Shown: one piece after another, positions 23,911-31,992 of the stretch
Layout of the letters: each line of letters starts with the position of its first letter
How positions within the stretch are numbered: position 1 is the first letter of the stretch
Origin: Clostridiales bacterium
Lineage (GTDB): Bacteria; Bacillota; Clostridia; Oscillospirales; Oscillospiraceae
NCBI GenBank assembly: GCA_004553545.1
Contig: SFLD01000024.1
Span: 1-39,166, forward strand
Length of the DNA: 39,166 bases
Reading direction: 5' to 3'
The notes under the pieces: model-generated
The model's database searches: none
Seen by the model: only the letters and a program-made list of their open reading frames with translations
What the model was told of the DNA's origin: nothing
Made by a program: the position numbers and the translations under genes

Positions 23911-24641
23911 AGGAAGGAGAGGATCAGCAGGGCCACCACCACGGCGCCCACCACGCCCCAGAAGCCCAGGCCGCTCTTCGTCTCGGACGCCGGGCGGGCC
24001 GGGATGGTCATGGCCTCCGCCTTCCCCAGCAGCTCCTGCTGGGGCTCCCCCTCGTCCAGGACGATCTTGGGTTCCAGGTATCCCCGGTCCAGGTGCTGGG
24101 CCAGGAAGAGGGCGGCGCTGTCCGGCAGGTCCCGGCGGAGCACCGCCCGGTAGTCCGAGCCGTTCTCCATGAGCTGCACCAGTTCCCGGGCGTAGGCGTC
24201 GGGCTTGCCGCAGAACTGGACAAAGTCCTGGGTCAGCTGCTCCCGGGCGGAGCCGATGCTGGCAAAATACCGCGCCCCGCAGGTCAGGGCGTAGCGGGGG
24301 CCGGGAAAGGGCAGGGCCGGCAGGGGATAGCCGCAGGCGGGGCAGAGGGTCCCACCGGAGGTGGGACGGCCGCAGCAGGGGCAGGTGTCGGGATAGACCG
24401 GGCCGGGGGCGGGCTCTGCCGGGGCGCTTTCCGCGGGGGCGGTCTCCCGGCCGAAGAGCAGGTAGTCCGCTGAGAAGCCTAGGGCAAGGCACAGCTTCGC
24501 CACGGTGTCCAGATCCGGCACGGCCTGGCCGCTCTCCCACTTGCTGACGGCCTGCCGGCTGACGCCCAGCTTCTCCCCCAGGGCCTCCTGGGTGAGCCCT
24601 GCCGCCTTCCGGGCCGCGGCGATGCGTTCATTCCATTCCAT
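23907..24641 (-). CDS. XRE-family regulator with zinc ribbon and C-terminal membrane anchor
   Basis: I chose the ATG at 24641, preceded by GGAGG on minus. The 244-aa protein has an N-terminal XRE helix-turn-helix (about 5-60; GLTQEALGEKLGVSRQAVSKW) and an Ala/Pro linker. A zinc-ribbon-like segment has C87/C90 and C100/C103 (CPCCG...CPACG), a middle helical domain is rich in Tyr and Leu, and a final hydrophobic helix spans about 225-243. XRE regulators with a C-terminal membrane helix are frequent in Clostridia. The combination suggests a membrane-tethered repressor; ligand and target are unknown. Confidence 0.82.
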   Translation of the reverse strand: MEWNERIAAARKAAGLTQEALGEKLGVSRQAVSKWESGQAVPDLDTVAKLCLALGFSADYLLFGRETAPAESAPAEPAPGPVYPDTCPCCGRPTSGGTLCPACGYPLPALPFPGPRYALTCGARYFASIGSAREQLTQDFVQFCGKPDAYARELVQLMENGSDYRAVLRRDLPDSAALFLAQHLDRGYLEPKIVLDEGEPQQELLGKAEAMTIPARPASETKSGLGFWGVVGAVVVALLILSFL

Positions 24642-24775
24642 CAAGGATGACCTCCTGTCGTTTTCTGCTTCCAGGGTATCAAAAAACGCAAGCTTTGGCA
24701 AGCATCCCGACCTTCCCTTTGTCAACGGGGAGTGGAAAAGGAGAGGGAAGAGGGGCGGAGACTTGAAAAATTAAG

Positions 24776-24930
24776 AATTGAAAATTGATAATTGATAATG
24801 GACAATGGACAATGGAGGGCGAAAACGCTGGAAGCGCGTGGGGGAATTTTCTATATTTGTGCAGGGGCGTACCGTTGCGTGTGCTGATCCCTCATCTCCA
24901 TTCTCAATTGTCCATGATCCATTGTTCCTT
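24776..24930. repeat. AT-rich element with inverted ends
   Basis: The left end carries tandem ATTGATAATTGATAATGG and GGACAATGGACAATGG steps (24779-24815). The right end (24897-24928), read in reverse complement, gives similar GGACAATTGAGAATGG steps. The AT-rich ends contrast with the genome and enclose about 80 bp without a gene. This resembles the small non-coding AATGGACAATGG elements scattered in gut Clostridia. It ends eight bases before the T-box promoter. Confidence 0.5.
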
Positions 24931-24937
24931 GCCTCCC

Positions 24938-24966
24938 TTGACACCGAACGCATTCCCTGCTAATAT
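24938..24966 (+). promoter_or_regulatory. Sigma-A promoter of the cysE-cysS T-box transcript
   Basis: TTGACA (24938-24943, perfect) and TAATAT (24961-24966) are separated by 17 bp. The predicted start is near 24973. Confidence 0.85.
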
Positions 24967-24972
24967 ACTGCT

Positions 24973-25220
24973 GTGTATCGGCTGCGGCCGGTGCCTTGCG
25001 TGTGGATCGGAAAGAGTAACGGTTCCGCGCCCCGGACAGAGAGGACCCGCCGTCGGCTGGAAGCGGGTCTGCGGGGAGGGCCGCGAAGTGCGTCCGGGAG
25101 CGCGGGGGACGATCCCCCCGTCTGGCCCAGCGTCAGTGGGCCTCCTTGAGTGATAAATGAGAGTGGAACCGCGATGACCGTCGCCTCTCGTACTTTCTGG
25201 GTACGGGGGCGCTTTTTCTT
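24973..25220 (+). ncRNA. T-box leader, specifier UGC (Cys)
   Basis: The conserved T-box sequence AGTGGAACCGCG is at 25162-25173. Stem I is visible: CCGCGC-C-CCGGAC near 25025-25037 pairs with GTCCGG-GA-GCGCGG near 25092-25105, enclosing AGAGAGG and a distal hairpin GACCCGC/GCGGGTC. The specifier loop holds GAAG followed by TGC at 25089-25091, the Cys codon. The terminator is CGCCTCTCGTAC (25182-25193) with GTACGGGGGCG (25201-25211) and T5. Uncharged tRNA-Cys should stabilise the antiterminator and turn on cysE and cysS. The T-box identity is firm; the specifier assignment agrees with the genes but rests on hand folding. Confidence 0.92.
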
Positions 25221-25249
25221 TGCCCCCGCCCCGCAAGGAGCGCATAGCT

Positions 25250-25981
25250 ATGAAGGAAACTGCCCCCAAGGGCGGCCTCTCCGGCCTGCTGGAAGCCTAC
25301 CAGCGCCGGGACCCCGCCGCCCGCAGCAAGCTGGAGGTCTTCCTCCTCTACCAGGGCGTCCACGCGGTGATCTTTCACCGGGTGAGCCACTGGCTCTGGC
25401 AGCATGACTGCCGCTTTCTGGCCCGGCTGAACTCCCAGATCGCCCGGCACTGCACGGGCATCGAGATCCATCCCGGCGCCACCATCGGCAAGCGCCTGGT
25501 CATCGACCACGGTATGGGCATCGTCATCGGCGAGACCGCCGAGGTGGGGGACGACTGCCTCATCTACCACGGCGTCACCCTGGGCGGCACCGGCAAGGAC
25601 CAGGGCAAGCGCCACCCCACCATCGGCAACAACGTCCTCATCTCCGCCGGGGCCAAGGTCCTGGGGCCCTTCCGGGTGGGGGACAACAGCCGCATCGCCG
25701 CCAACGCCGTGGTCCTCAGCGAGGTCCCGGCGGACGCCACCGCCGTGGGCATCCCCGCCCAGATCGTCCGTATCGCGGGGCAGTCCACCCGCTTTGCCGA
25801 CGAGGTGGACCAGACCAGCGTGAAGGACCCCCGCTCGGAGGAGCTGCAGGCCCTCTCCCAGCGGCTGGAGCTGGTGGAGAAGCTCCTGGATCAGGAATAT
25901 CTCGCCAAAATCGCCCCGGAGACGGGGAAGAATACCGAAGACAGCAACAAGAAAGGAAGCGACGGACATGTATCTCTATAA
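25250..25981 (+). CDS. cysE: Serine O-acetyltransferase
   Basis: The 243-aa left-handed beta-helix enzyme acetylates serine with acetyl-CoA, the first step of cysteine synthesis. Hexapeptide repeats run from about residue 70 to 175: GIEIHPGATIGKRLVIDHGMG, IVIGETAEVGDDCLIYHGVTLGG (catalytic His and GTGKDQGKRHPTIG loop), VLISAGAKVLGPFRVGDNSRI. The ATG at 25250 has AAGGAG upstream, placed after the T-box terminator. The 3' end overlaps cysS by 14 bp. The C-terminal extension is longer and more charged than in E. coli CysE, as in many Clostridia. Confidence 0.95.
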   Translation: MKETAPKGGLSGLLEAYQRRDPAARSKLEVFLLYQGVHAVIFHRVSHWLWQHDCRFLARLNSQIARHCTGIEIHPGATIGKRLVIDHGMGIVIGETAEVGDDCLIYHGVTLGGTGKDQGKRHPTIGNNVLISAGAKVLGPFRVGDNSRIAANAVVLSEVPADATAVGIPAQIVRIAGQSTRFADEVDQTSVKDPRSEELQALSQRLELVEKLLDQEYLAKIAPETGKNTEDSNKKGSDGHVSL

Positions 25982-27410
25982 TTCCGCCACCCATAAGAAA
26001 GCCGAGTTCACCACCCACACCCCGAACCATGTGGAGATGTACACCTGCGGCCCCACGGTCTATCACTTCGCCCACATCGGCAACCTCCGGAGCTATATCA
26101 TGGAGGATGTGCTGGAGAAGTTCCTCCGCTACCAGGGCTACGACGTGAACCGGGTCATGAACATCACCGACGTGGGCCACCTGACCTCCGACGCCGACGA
26201 GGGCGAGGACAAGATGCTCAAGGGCGCCCGCCGGGAGCACAAGACCGTGATGGAGATCGCGAAGTACTATACCGACGCCTTCTTCGCGGACTGCGAGAAG
26301 CTCAATATCAAGCGGCCCGACGTGGTCCAGCCCGCCACCGGCTGCATCGACGAGTATATCCGGATCGTCTCCGGCCTCCTGGAGAAAGGTTATGCCTACG
26401 AGGCCGGCGGGAACGTGTACTTCGACACCTCCAAGCTGGCGCGCTACTACGTCTTCAACGACCACAACGAGGAGGACCTGGCGGTGGGCGTCCGGGAGGG
26501 CGTGGAGGAGGACACCAACAAGCGCAACAAGAACGATTTCGTCCTCTGGTTCACCAAATCCAAGTTTGAGGATCAGGCCCTGAAGTGGGATTCCCCCTGG
26601 GGCGTGGGCTATCCCGGCTGGCACATCGAGTGCTCCGGCATCAGCCTTAAGTATAACGGCGAGTACCTGGACCTCCACTGCGGCGGCGTGGACAACGCCT
26701 TCCCCCACCACACCAACGAGATCGCCCAGAGCGAGAGCTATCTTGGCCATCCCTGGTGCCCCCAGTGGTTCCATGTGGCCCATCTCAACACCACCGACGG
26801 CAAGATGTCCAAGTCCAAGGGCGAGTTCCTCACCGTCTCTTTGCTGGAGGAGAAGGGCTACGATCCCCTCTCCTACCGCTTCTTCTGCCTCCAGAGCCAC
26901 TACCGCAAGGCTCTGGTCTTCACCTGGGAGAATCTCGACAACGCCCAGGGGGCCTATCAGAAGCTGCTGAAGAAGATCGCTGCCCTGACGACAGACGGCG
27001 AGGCCGACCCCGCCGTGGTGCAGGCGTATAAGGACAAGTTCATCCAGGTGATGAGCAACGACCTCAACACCTCCATGGGCATCACCGCCCTCTATGACGC
27101 CCTGAAGGCTAAGGCCAACGATGCCACCAAGCTGGCGATTTTGGCCAGCTATGATACCGTTCTGGGGCTGGACCTGCTGAAAAAGGCCGCGGAGCTCCGG
27201 GCCAGGGCGGCGGCCAGCCAGTCCTCCCAGAGCGGCGGCTACACCATCACCGGCGAGGGCGACCCCGCCATCGACGCGCTGGTCCTGGCCCGGTACGAGG
27301 CCAAGAAGGCCAAGAACTTCGCCGAAGCTGACCGCATCCGGGATGAGCTGAAGGCCCGGGGTATCGAAATCGTGGACAGCAAGGACGGCGCCGTCTGGAA
27401 GCGGAGCTGA
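25968..27410 (+). CDS. cysS: Cysteinyl-tRNA synthetase
   Basis: The 480-aa class I synthetase charges tRNA-Cys. Zinc ligand C27 is in MYTCGPTVY, HIGN is at residues 36-39, GWHIECSGI and HCGGVDNAFPHHTNEIAQSE carry the other zinc ligands, and KMSKS is at 279-283. The C-terminal DALR/anticodon region is complete and ends with DGAVWKRS. The length is normal. It overlaps cysE by 14 bp, so both are coupled under the Cys T-box. Confidence 0.97.
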   Translation: MYLYNSATHKKAEFTTHTPNHVEMYTCGPTVYHFAHIGNLRSYIMEDVLEKFLRYQGYDVNRVMNITDVGHLTSDADEGEDKMLKGARREHKTVMEIAKYYTDAFFADCEKLNIKRPDVVQPATGCIDEYIRIVSGLLEKGYAYEAGGNVYFDTSKLARYYVFNDHNEEDLAVGVREGVEEDTNKRNKNDFVLWFTKSKFEDQALKWDSPWGVGYPGWHIECSGISLKYNGEYLDLHCGGVDNAFPHHTNEIAQSESYLGHPWCPQWFHVAHLNTTDGKMSKSKGEFLTVSLLEEKGYDPLSYRFFCLQSHYRKALVFTWENLDNAQGAYQKLLKKIAALTTDGEADPAVVQAYKDKFIQVMSNDLNTSMGITALYDALKAKANDATKLAILASYDTVLGLDLLKKAAELRARAAASQSSQSGGYTITGEGDPAIDALVLARYEAKKAKNFAEADRIRDELKARGIEIVDSKDGAVWKRS

Positions 27411-27428
27411 CCTTCCTCCAAAAATCCA

Positions 27429-27462
27429 AAGCAGCCCCGGCCGGTTACCTGGCCGGGGCTGC
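27429..27462 (+). terminator. GC-rich hairpin after cysS
   Basis: GCAGCCCCGGCC and GGCCGGGGCTGC form a 12-bp stem with a short loop. No T-tract follows, so termination is likely but not typical. Confidence 0.55.
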
Positions 27463-27507
27463 CTGCGTACCAACGCCGGAAACGGCGGGAAAATTTCCCT
27501 TCCCTCC

Positions 27508-27536
27508 TTGACAGCTCCTGCCGGAAAGGCTATGAT
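27508..27536 (+). promoter_or_regulatory. Consensus sigma-A promoter before the broken XRE-cupin gene
   Basis: TTGACA (27508-27513) and TATGAT (27531-27536) are separated by exactly 17 bp. The predicted start near 27543 lies about 49 bp before the ATG. Confidence 0.85.
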
Positions 27537-27591
27537 AGGAGAGAATTTTGACAAGATATTGCGCCTTTCGGCGCTTTGGGAGGGCTCCGCC

Positions 27592-28061
27592 ATGGAACTG
27601 AACCGCGCCGTCGCCGGCAACATCCGCCGCATCCGCAAGAGCAAGAAGCTGAGTCTGGAGCAGACGGCGGCCCTCTCCGGGGTGTCCCGCAGCATGCTGG
27701 GGCAGATCGAGCGGGGGGAGGCCAACCCGTCCGTGGCCATCCTGGGGAAGATCGGGCCCGGCTCAGTGACGGCGGCAAGGTGAGCCTCCGGCCCTCCCTG
27801 CCCTACGACGAGACCACCCGGCAGGAGAGCTTCTTCCTGGACATCTACATCAGCGGCTGCTACGCGCCGGAGCCCTCCGTCCCCGGCAGCCTCTGCCACC
27901 TGACGGTGCTCTCCGGCAGCGTGGAGCTGACGGCGGAGGGGGAGAACTTCCACTTGCTGGAGCGGGACGCCGTCCGCTTCGCCGCCGACCAGCCCTGGAC
28001 GGTGCGCAACCTGTCCAGCGGCAACGCCCGGATGCTGCTGGGCTTCCGGTACCTGAAGTGA
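27592..28061 (+). pseudogene. XRE-cupin transcriptional regulator, frameshifted and internally deleted
   Basis: The first frame (27592-27783, 63 aa) encodes an XRE helix-turn-helix, MELNRAVAGNIRRIRKSKK through GVSRSMLGQIERGEANPSVAILGKI, then runs into nine unrelated residues and stops. The next frame, from about 27763 to 28061, encodes a cupin sensor domain: SDGGKVSLRPSLPYDETTRQ, HLTVLSGSVELTAEGENFHLLERDAVRF and GNARMLLGFRYLK. In intact relatives (about 180 aa) roughly 40-50 residues join the two parts, so a deletion plus frameshift near 27753-27770 is the simplest reading. A sequencing error alone would not restore the missing linker. A 63-aa stand-alone DNA-binding fragment could still be made from the strong promoter. 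Confidence 0.8.
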
Positions 28062-28103
28062 AAAGGAGCGCCCCCGGTCCTTGGGACCGGGGGCGCGGTT
28101 TTT
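28061..28103. terminator. Bidirectional terminator between XRE-cupin remnant and bioY
   Basis: GCGCCCCCGGTCC (28068-28080) pairs perfectly with GGACCGGGGGCGC (28084-28096), loop TTG, followed by T5 on plus. A short A-run at 28061-28064 gives a weaker T-tract on minus for bioY. Confidence 0.88.
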
Positions 28104-28110
28104 ATGGGGC

Positions 28111-28689
28111 TTATCCCACCCGCTTTGCGATGACGGCGGCCAGGGTGAGCTTCAGGAGGTCCGGCAGGAGGTAGGGGACCACACACAGAAGAAGGGCGCT
28201 GAGGACGCTGACGGCCTTGCCGCCCTGGAGATAGACGGCCACGAACCAGGCGGTGCCGAAGGCATAGCAGAGGAGGAGCCCCAGGGCGCAGGCCAGGAGC
28301 TTCCGCTTGGTGCCGCCCTCCCCCCGGGCCGTCAGGGCCCAGTAGAGGAGCCCCATGGCGAGAAAGCCCGTGAGGTAGCCCCCGGTGCTGCCGAGGAGCA
28401 CCCCCAGCCCGCCCCGGAAGGAGGAGAAGACCGGCGCGCCCACGGCGCCCAGCAGTAAGTACGCCGCGATGGCCAGGGTCCCGTCCTGGCCCCCCAGAAT
28501 GAGGAGGCAGAGGAAGACCCCGAAGGTCTGCAGGGTGAAGGGGACCATGGGCTCCGGCAGGGGGATGGTGATCCAGCCGCAGACCGCGAGGATGGCGGTC
28601 ATCAGGGCCACCCGGGTCAGGTCCCGGACGGAGAAGCTCCGGCTCCGGCGGCCGGTGTAGGACGCGATCTTCCGTTTGCTCTTGCTCAT
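28111..28689 (-). CDS. bioY: Biotin transporter substrate-binding subunit BioY
   Basis: The 192-aa ECF-type S component binds biotin in the membrane. About six helices are present with the family core PMVPFTLQTFGVFLCLLILGG, AAYLLLGAVGAPVFSSFRGG and VLLGSTGGYLTGF (each reported as separate segments). The N-terminus is basic (MSKSKRKIASYTGRRSR). It needs the shared ECF energy-coupling module, which is not in this window. Its start overlaps the stop of the uracil-DNA glycosylase gene (ATGA), so it is translationally coupled. No BirA-type operator was seen. Confidence 0.92.
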   Translation of the reverse strand: MSKSKRKIASYTGRRSRSFSVRDLTRVALMTAILAVCGWITIPLPEPMVPFTLQTFGVFLCLLILGGQDGTLAIAAYLLLGAVGAPVFSSFRGGLGVLLGSTGGYLTGFLAMGLLYWALTARGEGGTKRKLLACALGLLLCYAFGTAWFVAVYLQGGKAVSVLSALLLCVVPYLLPDLLKLTLAAVIAKRVG

Positions 28690-29339
28690 GGCGCTTCCTT
28701 TCCCGCATCCCCCTCGTGGGGACTTTTCAGCGTGGTGTTGGGGCAGGTCTCCCGGATCTTCCGCTGGAGCTCCTTCAGGTCCGCAAAGGTCTCCGGGCGC
28801 TTGGAGTCATCCCGCAGCAGCGCCGCGGGGTGGTAGATGGCCATCATGGCCACGCCGTTCCGGGAGAACCACTGGCCGTGGTCCGCCGTGATGCGGAAAT
28901 CGTCCAGGATGATGGCCTTGGCGGCGATGCGGCCCAGGCAGACGATGAGCTTGGGCCGGATCAGGGAAGCCTGACGGCGGAGCCAGCCGAGGCAGGCCTC
29001 CTGCTCCTCCGCAAGAGGGTCCCGGTTTCCCGGGGGACGGCACTTCACCACGTTGGCGATGTAGACCTTCGTCCGGTCCAGGCCGATCATGGCCAGCATA
29101 TCGTCCAGCAGCTGGCCGGCCCGGCCCACGAAGGGCACGCCCTGCTCGTCCTCGTTCTGGCCGGGGCCTTCGCCGATGAGCAGGATCTCTGCTTCCGGAT
29201 TGCCGACGCCGAAGACCACGTGGGTCCGGGTCTCCCAGAGGCCGCAGCCCCGGCACTGGAGGCAGTCTGCCCGCAGGCTCTCCCAGCTGTCGGGGGCGGC
29301 GGAGGTGTCAGGGGGGATGGGGGCTTCCCAGGGTTCCAT
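28686..29339 (-). CDS. Family 4 (4Fe-4S) uracil-DNA glycosylase
   Basis: The 217-aa enzyme removes uracil from DNA. Iron-sulfur ligands match family 4: C29-x2-C32 (LQCRGC), C100 (VVKCRPPGNRDP) and C116 (EACLGWL). Motif A GEGPGQNEDEQGVPFVG is at 56-72 and the second active-site motif IYHPAALLRD contains H170. The length is usual for the bacterial group. The ATG at 29339 has AAAGGAGGG upstream. It lies 28 bp after the hydrolase gene and overlaps bioY, giving a three-gene minus-strand operon with no obvious functional theme. Confidence 0.93.
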   Translation of the reverse strand: MEPWEAPIPPDTSAAPDSWESLRADCLQCRGCGLWETRTHVVFGVGNPEAEILLIGEGPGQNEDEQGVPFVGRAGQLLDDMLAMIGLDRTKVYIANVVKCRPPGNRDPLAEEQEACLGWLRRQASLIRPKLIVCLGRIAAKAIILDDFRITADHGQWFSRNGVAMMAIYHPAALLRDDSKRPETFADLKELQRKIRETCPNTTLKSPHEGDAGKEAP

Positions 29340-29367
29340 GGGCGGCCCTCCTTTCTTTGGAATGGGA

Positions 29368-30318
29368 TCAGGCCTCGGGGGCTGCCAGCTTCAGGCGGTC
29401 CCGGAGCCAGGTGAGGATGTCGGACTGCACCTGCTCCCGGCAGAAGTCGTTCAAGATCTCGTGCCGGGCCTCGGGATAGATGGTGACGGTGACATCCCGG
29501 AGGCCCGCCCGGCGGAAGCTCTGGGCGGCCTTCCAGACGCCCCGGCCGCAGTCGCCCACGGGGTCCATCTCCCCGGCCACGAAGAAGACCGGGGTGTTGG
29601 CGTTCATTTTGGCGAGGTTCTTGGGGTCCCGGATGAAGTCCAGGCCCGAGAGCATCTCCCGGAAGAGGCCCAGCGTTGCGTAGCCGCCGCAGAGCGGGTC
29701 TGCCAGGTAGCGGTCTACGTTCTCCGTGTCCAGGCTCAGCCAGTCGCAGCTGGTGCGGTTGGGTGCGAAGAGCTTGTTGTAGGAGCCGAAGGCCAGGCCC
29801 TCGGCCAGCTTGCTGACCTTGTCGTCCCCGCCGAGACGGCGGGTCTCCCGGGCGGCCACGAGACGGCCGCCCGCGGTCATGGCGGCGCTCTGCTGGCCCG
29901 TGCCCATGATGACGGCGGCCTGGACGGTGCCGGGATAGCGGATAAGGTAAGTCCGGGCCAGGAAGGAGCCCATGGAGTGGCCCAGGAGAGCGTAGGGGAC
30001 GCCGGGGAACTCCTTTCCGCAATGGCAGCGGAGGGTGTAGAGGTCGTCCACCACCGTCTGCCAGCTGCCCTTGGGGCCGAAGTACAGCCGGGGCGCGCCC
30101 TCCGCCAGGGACTGGCCGTGGCCGATGTGGTCGTTGGCCGCCACGGCGAAGCCATGCTCCGTCAGGAAGGCGGCGAAGGGCTCATAGCGCAGGGCGTACT
30201 CCGCCACGCCGTGGGAGATCTGCAGGACGGCCCGGACCTCACCCTCCGGCCGCCAGATCACGGCGTGGATGGGGGTCTTCCCGTCGTGGGAGGGGTAGGT
30301 GAACTCGTTTTTTACCAT
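29368..30318 (-). CDS. Alpha/beta hydrolase, monoacylglycerol lipase-like
   Basis: The 316-aa cytoplasmic protein has the serine hydrolase fold: oxyanion-region ISHGVAEYALRYEPFAAFL (H36), ANDHIGHGQS (about 61-70), nucleophile S115 in LLGHSMGSFLAR, the acid in FFVAGEMDPVGD and the catalytic histidine in YPEARHEILNDF. GHGQS and HSMGS are typical of lysophospholipase or monoacylglycerol lipase-like enzymes that release fatty acids from glycerol esters. The ATG at 30318 has AAGGAGG. It is divergent from glpK, consistent with lipid-derived glycerol use, but this link is inferred. Confidence 0.88.
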   Translation of the reverse strand: MVKNEFTYPSHDGKTPIHAVIWRPEGEVRAVLQISHGVAEYALRYEPFAAFLTEHGFAVAANDHIGHGQSLAEGAPRLYFGPKGSWQTVVDDLYTLRCHCGKEFPGVPYALLGHSMGSFLARTYLIRYPGTVQAAVIMGTGQQSAAMTAGGRLVAARETRRLGGDDKVSKLAEGLAFGSYNKLFAPNRTSCDWLSLDTENVDRYLADPLCGGYATLGLFREMLSGLDFIRDPKNLAKMNANTPVFFVAGEMDPVGDCGRGVWKAAQSFRRAGLRDVTVTIYPEARHEILNDFCREQVQSDILTWLRDRLKLAAPEA

Positions 30319-30336
30319 GGAAAAGCCAGCCTCCTT

Positions 30337-30405
30337 GTGGTATACTCAGGGCAGAGCGTAAGGGGAGGGGGATGCTGCCCGTCTTTCCTCCCATCAGTAT
30401 ACCAC
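30337..30405. promoter_or_regulatory. Inverted repeat in the hydrolase-glpK divergent region
   Basis: GTGGTATACT (30337-30346) and AGTATACCAC (30396-30405) are perfect 10-bp inverted copies 49 bp apart. Each contains a TATACT -10-like hexamer pointing toward the other, but neither has a good -35. They may be facing promoters or the two halves of an operator. Confidence 0.4.
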
Positions 30406-30435
30406 GGGGCGAGAAAAAAAGATAGGGGGACTTCC

Positions 30436-31941
30436 ATGGATACCTATATTGCCGCCCTGGACCAGGGCACCACCAGCTCCCGGGCCATCCTCTTCCACGA
30501 GACGGGGGAGATCGCCGCCCGGGCCCAGTATCCCTTCCGTCAGATCTACCCCCAGCCGGGCTGGGTGGAGCACGACCCCATGGAGATCTGGGCCTCGGAG
30601 CGCCGGGCCCTGGCGGAGATCACCAGCCACATCGACCCCCGGCAGGTGGCGGCCATCGGCATCACCAACCAGCGGGAGACCACCATCCTCTGGGACCGGC
30701 GGACCGGGGAGCCCATCCACAACGCCATCGTCTGGCAGTGCCGCCGGACGGCCCCCTTCTGCGATGAGCTGAAGGCCCGGGGCCTGGGGGAGATCATCGC
30801 GGAGAAGACGGGCCTGCTCATCGACGCCTACTTCTCCGCCAGCAAGATCCGCTGGCTCCTGGATAACGTCCCCGGCGCCCGGGAGCGGGCGGAGCGGGGG
30901 GAGCTCTGCTTCGGCACGGTGGATTCCTGGCTCATCTGGCAGCTCAGCGGCGGCGCCGTCCACGTGACGGACTACTCCAACGCCTCCCGGACCATGCTCT
31001 TCAACATCCACACCCTCCGCTGGGACGAGGAGCTCTGCGAGATCTTCGGCATCCCCCGGAGCATCCTGCCCCGGCCGGTGGGGAACAGCGAGGTCTATGG
31101 CCTGGTCGCCCGGGACCTTCCCGAGCTGGAGGGCCTCGCGGGCATCCCCATCTGCGGCAGCATCGGCGACCAGCCGGCGGCCCTCTTCGGCCAGGGCTGC
31201 TTCCACCCCGGCGAGGCCAAGAACACCTACGGCACCGGCTGCTTCACCCTGATGAACGTGGGGCGGGAGGCGGTCCGGTCCCGGGCAGGGCTGGTGACGA
31301 GCGTGGGCTGGAGCATCGGCGGGGAGACCAGCTACGCCCTGGAGGGCAGCGTTTTCAATGCCGGCAGCACCATCCAGTGGCTGCGGGATGAGCTGAAGCT
31401 CATCGACTCCGCCCCGGAGTGCGACCGCCTGGCGGAGAGCGTGCCGGACAGCGGGGGCGTCGTCATCGTCCCGGCTTTCACGGGGCTGGGAGCCCCCTAC
31501 TGGGACATGTACGCCCGGGGGACCATCCTGGGCCTCACCCGGGGCAGTACCCGGGCCCACATCGCCCGGGCGGTGCTGGACGCCATCGCCCTGCAGGTGA
31601 CGGACCTGGTCCGGGCTATGAACGCCGACGCCCCCTGCCCCATCCCCACCCTGCGGGTGGACGGCGGGGCCAGCGTCAGCGACATCCTGATGCAGATCCA
31701 GGCGGACCTTCTGGGCATCCCCGTGGACCGGCCCGCCCAGGTGGAGACCACGGCCTTCGGCGCGGCGGCCCTGGCGGGCCTCGCCGCGGGGGTCTGGAAG
31801 GATACCGGGGAGCTGGAAAAGCTCCGGCGGAGCCAGCACGTCTTCACCCCCCTCCGGAGCGGGGAGGACTGCGGCCGGGAGTACCGGCGGTGGCAGCGGG
31901 CCGTGGAGCGGGCCCGGGCCTGGGCGGAGGACCAAAATTGA
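30436..31941 (+). CDS. glpK: Glycerol kinase
   Basis: The 501-aa FGGY-family kinase phosphorylates glycerol to glycerol-3-phosphate. The N-terminal phosphate loop is ALDQGTTSSRAILF (residues 7-20). GITNQRETTILWDRRTG, IVWQCRRTAPFCD, the substrate region NASRTMLFNIHTLRWDEELCE, the FGGY-type signature KNTYGTGCFTLMNVG, and GLGAPYWDMYARGTILGLTRGS follow, with the C-terminal GGASVSD and AAALAGLAAGVWKD. The length is normal. The ATG at 30436 is preceded by AGGGGGA. No glpF or glpD/O homologue is adjacent. Confidence 0.97.
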   Translation: MDTYIAALDQGTTSSRAILFHETGEIAARAQYPFRQIYPQPGWVEHDPMEIWASERRALAEITSHIDPRQVAAIGITNQRETTILWDRRTGEPIHNAIVWQCRRTAPFCDELKARGLGEIIAEKTGLLIDAYFSASKIRWLLDNVPGARERAERGELCFGTVDSWLIWQLSGGAVHVTDYSNASRTMLFNIHTLRWDEELCEIFGIPRSILPRPVGNSEVYGLVARDLPELEGLAGIPICGSIGDQPAALFGQGCFHPGEAKNTYGTGCFTLMNVGREAVRSRAGLVTSVGWSIGGETSYALEGSVFNAGSTIQWLRDELKLIDSAPECDRLAESVPDSGGVVIVPAFTGLGAPYWDMYARGTILGLTRGSTRAHIARAVLDAIALQVTDLVRAMNADAPCPIPTLRVDGGASVSDILMQIQADLLGIPVDRPAQVETTAFGAAALAGLAAGVWKDTGELEKLRRSQHVFTPLRSGEDCGREYRRWQRAVERARAWAEDQN

Positions 31942-31992
31942 AAACGGGCCGGAAACGGAATGAAAACGATGTGTAAACATCGGGAAAAACGG

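Noticed and set aside
29089..30435. Long N-terminal extension of glycerol kinase
   Set aside because: The upstream in-frame part is antisense to the glycosylase and hydrolase genes; GlpK homology begins exactly at the ATG at 30436, which has a ribosome site.
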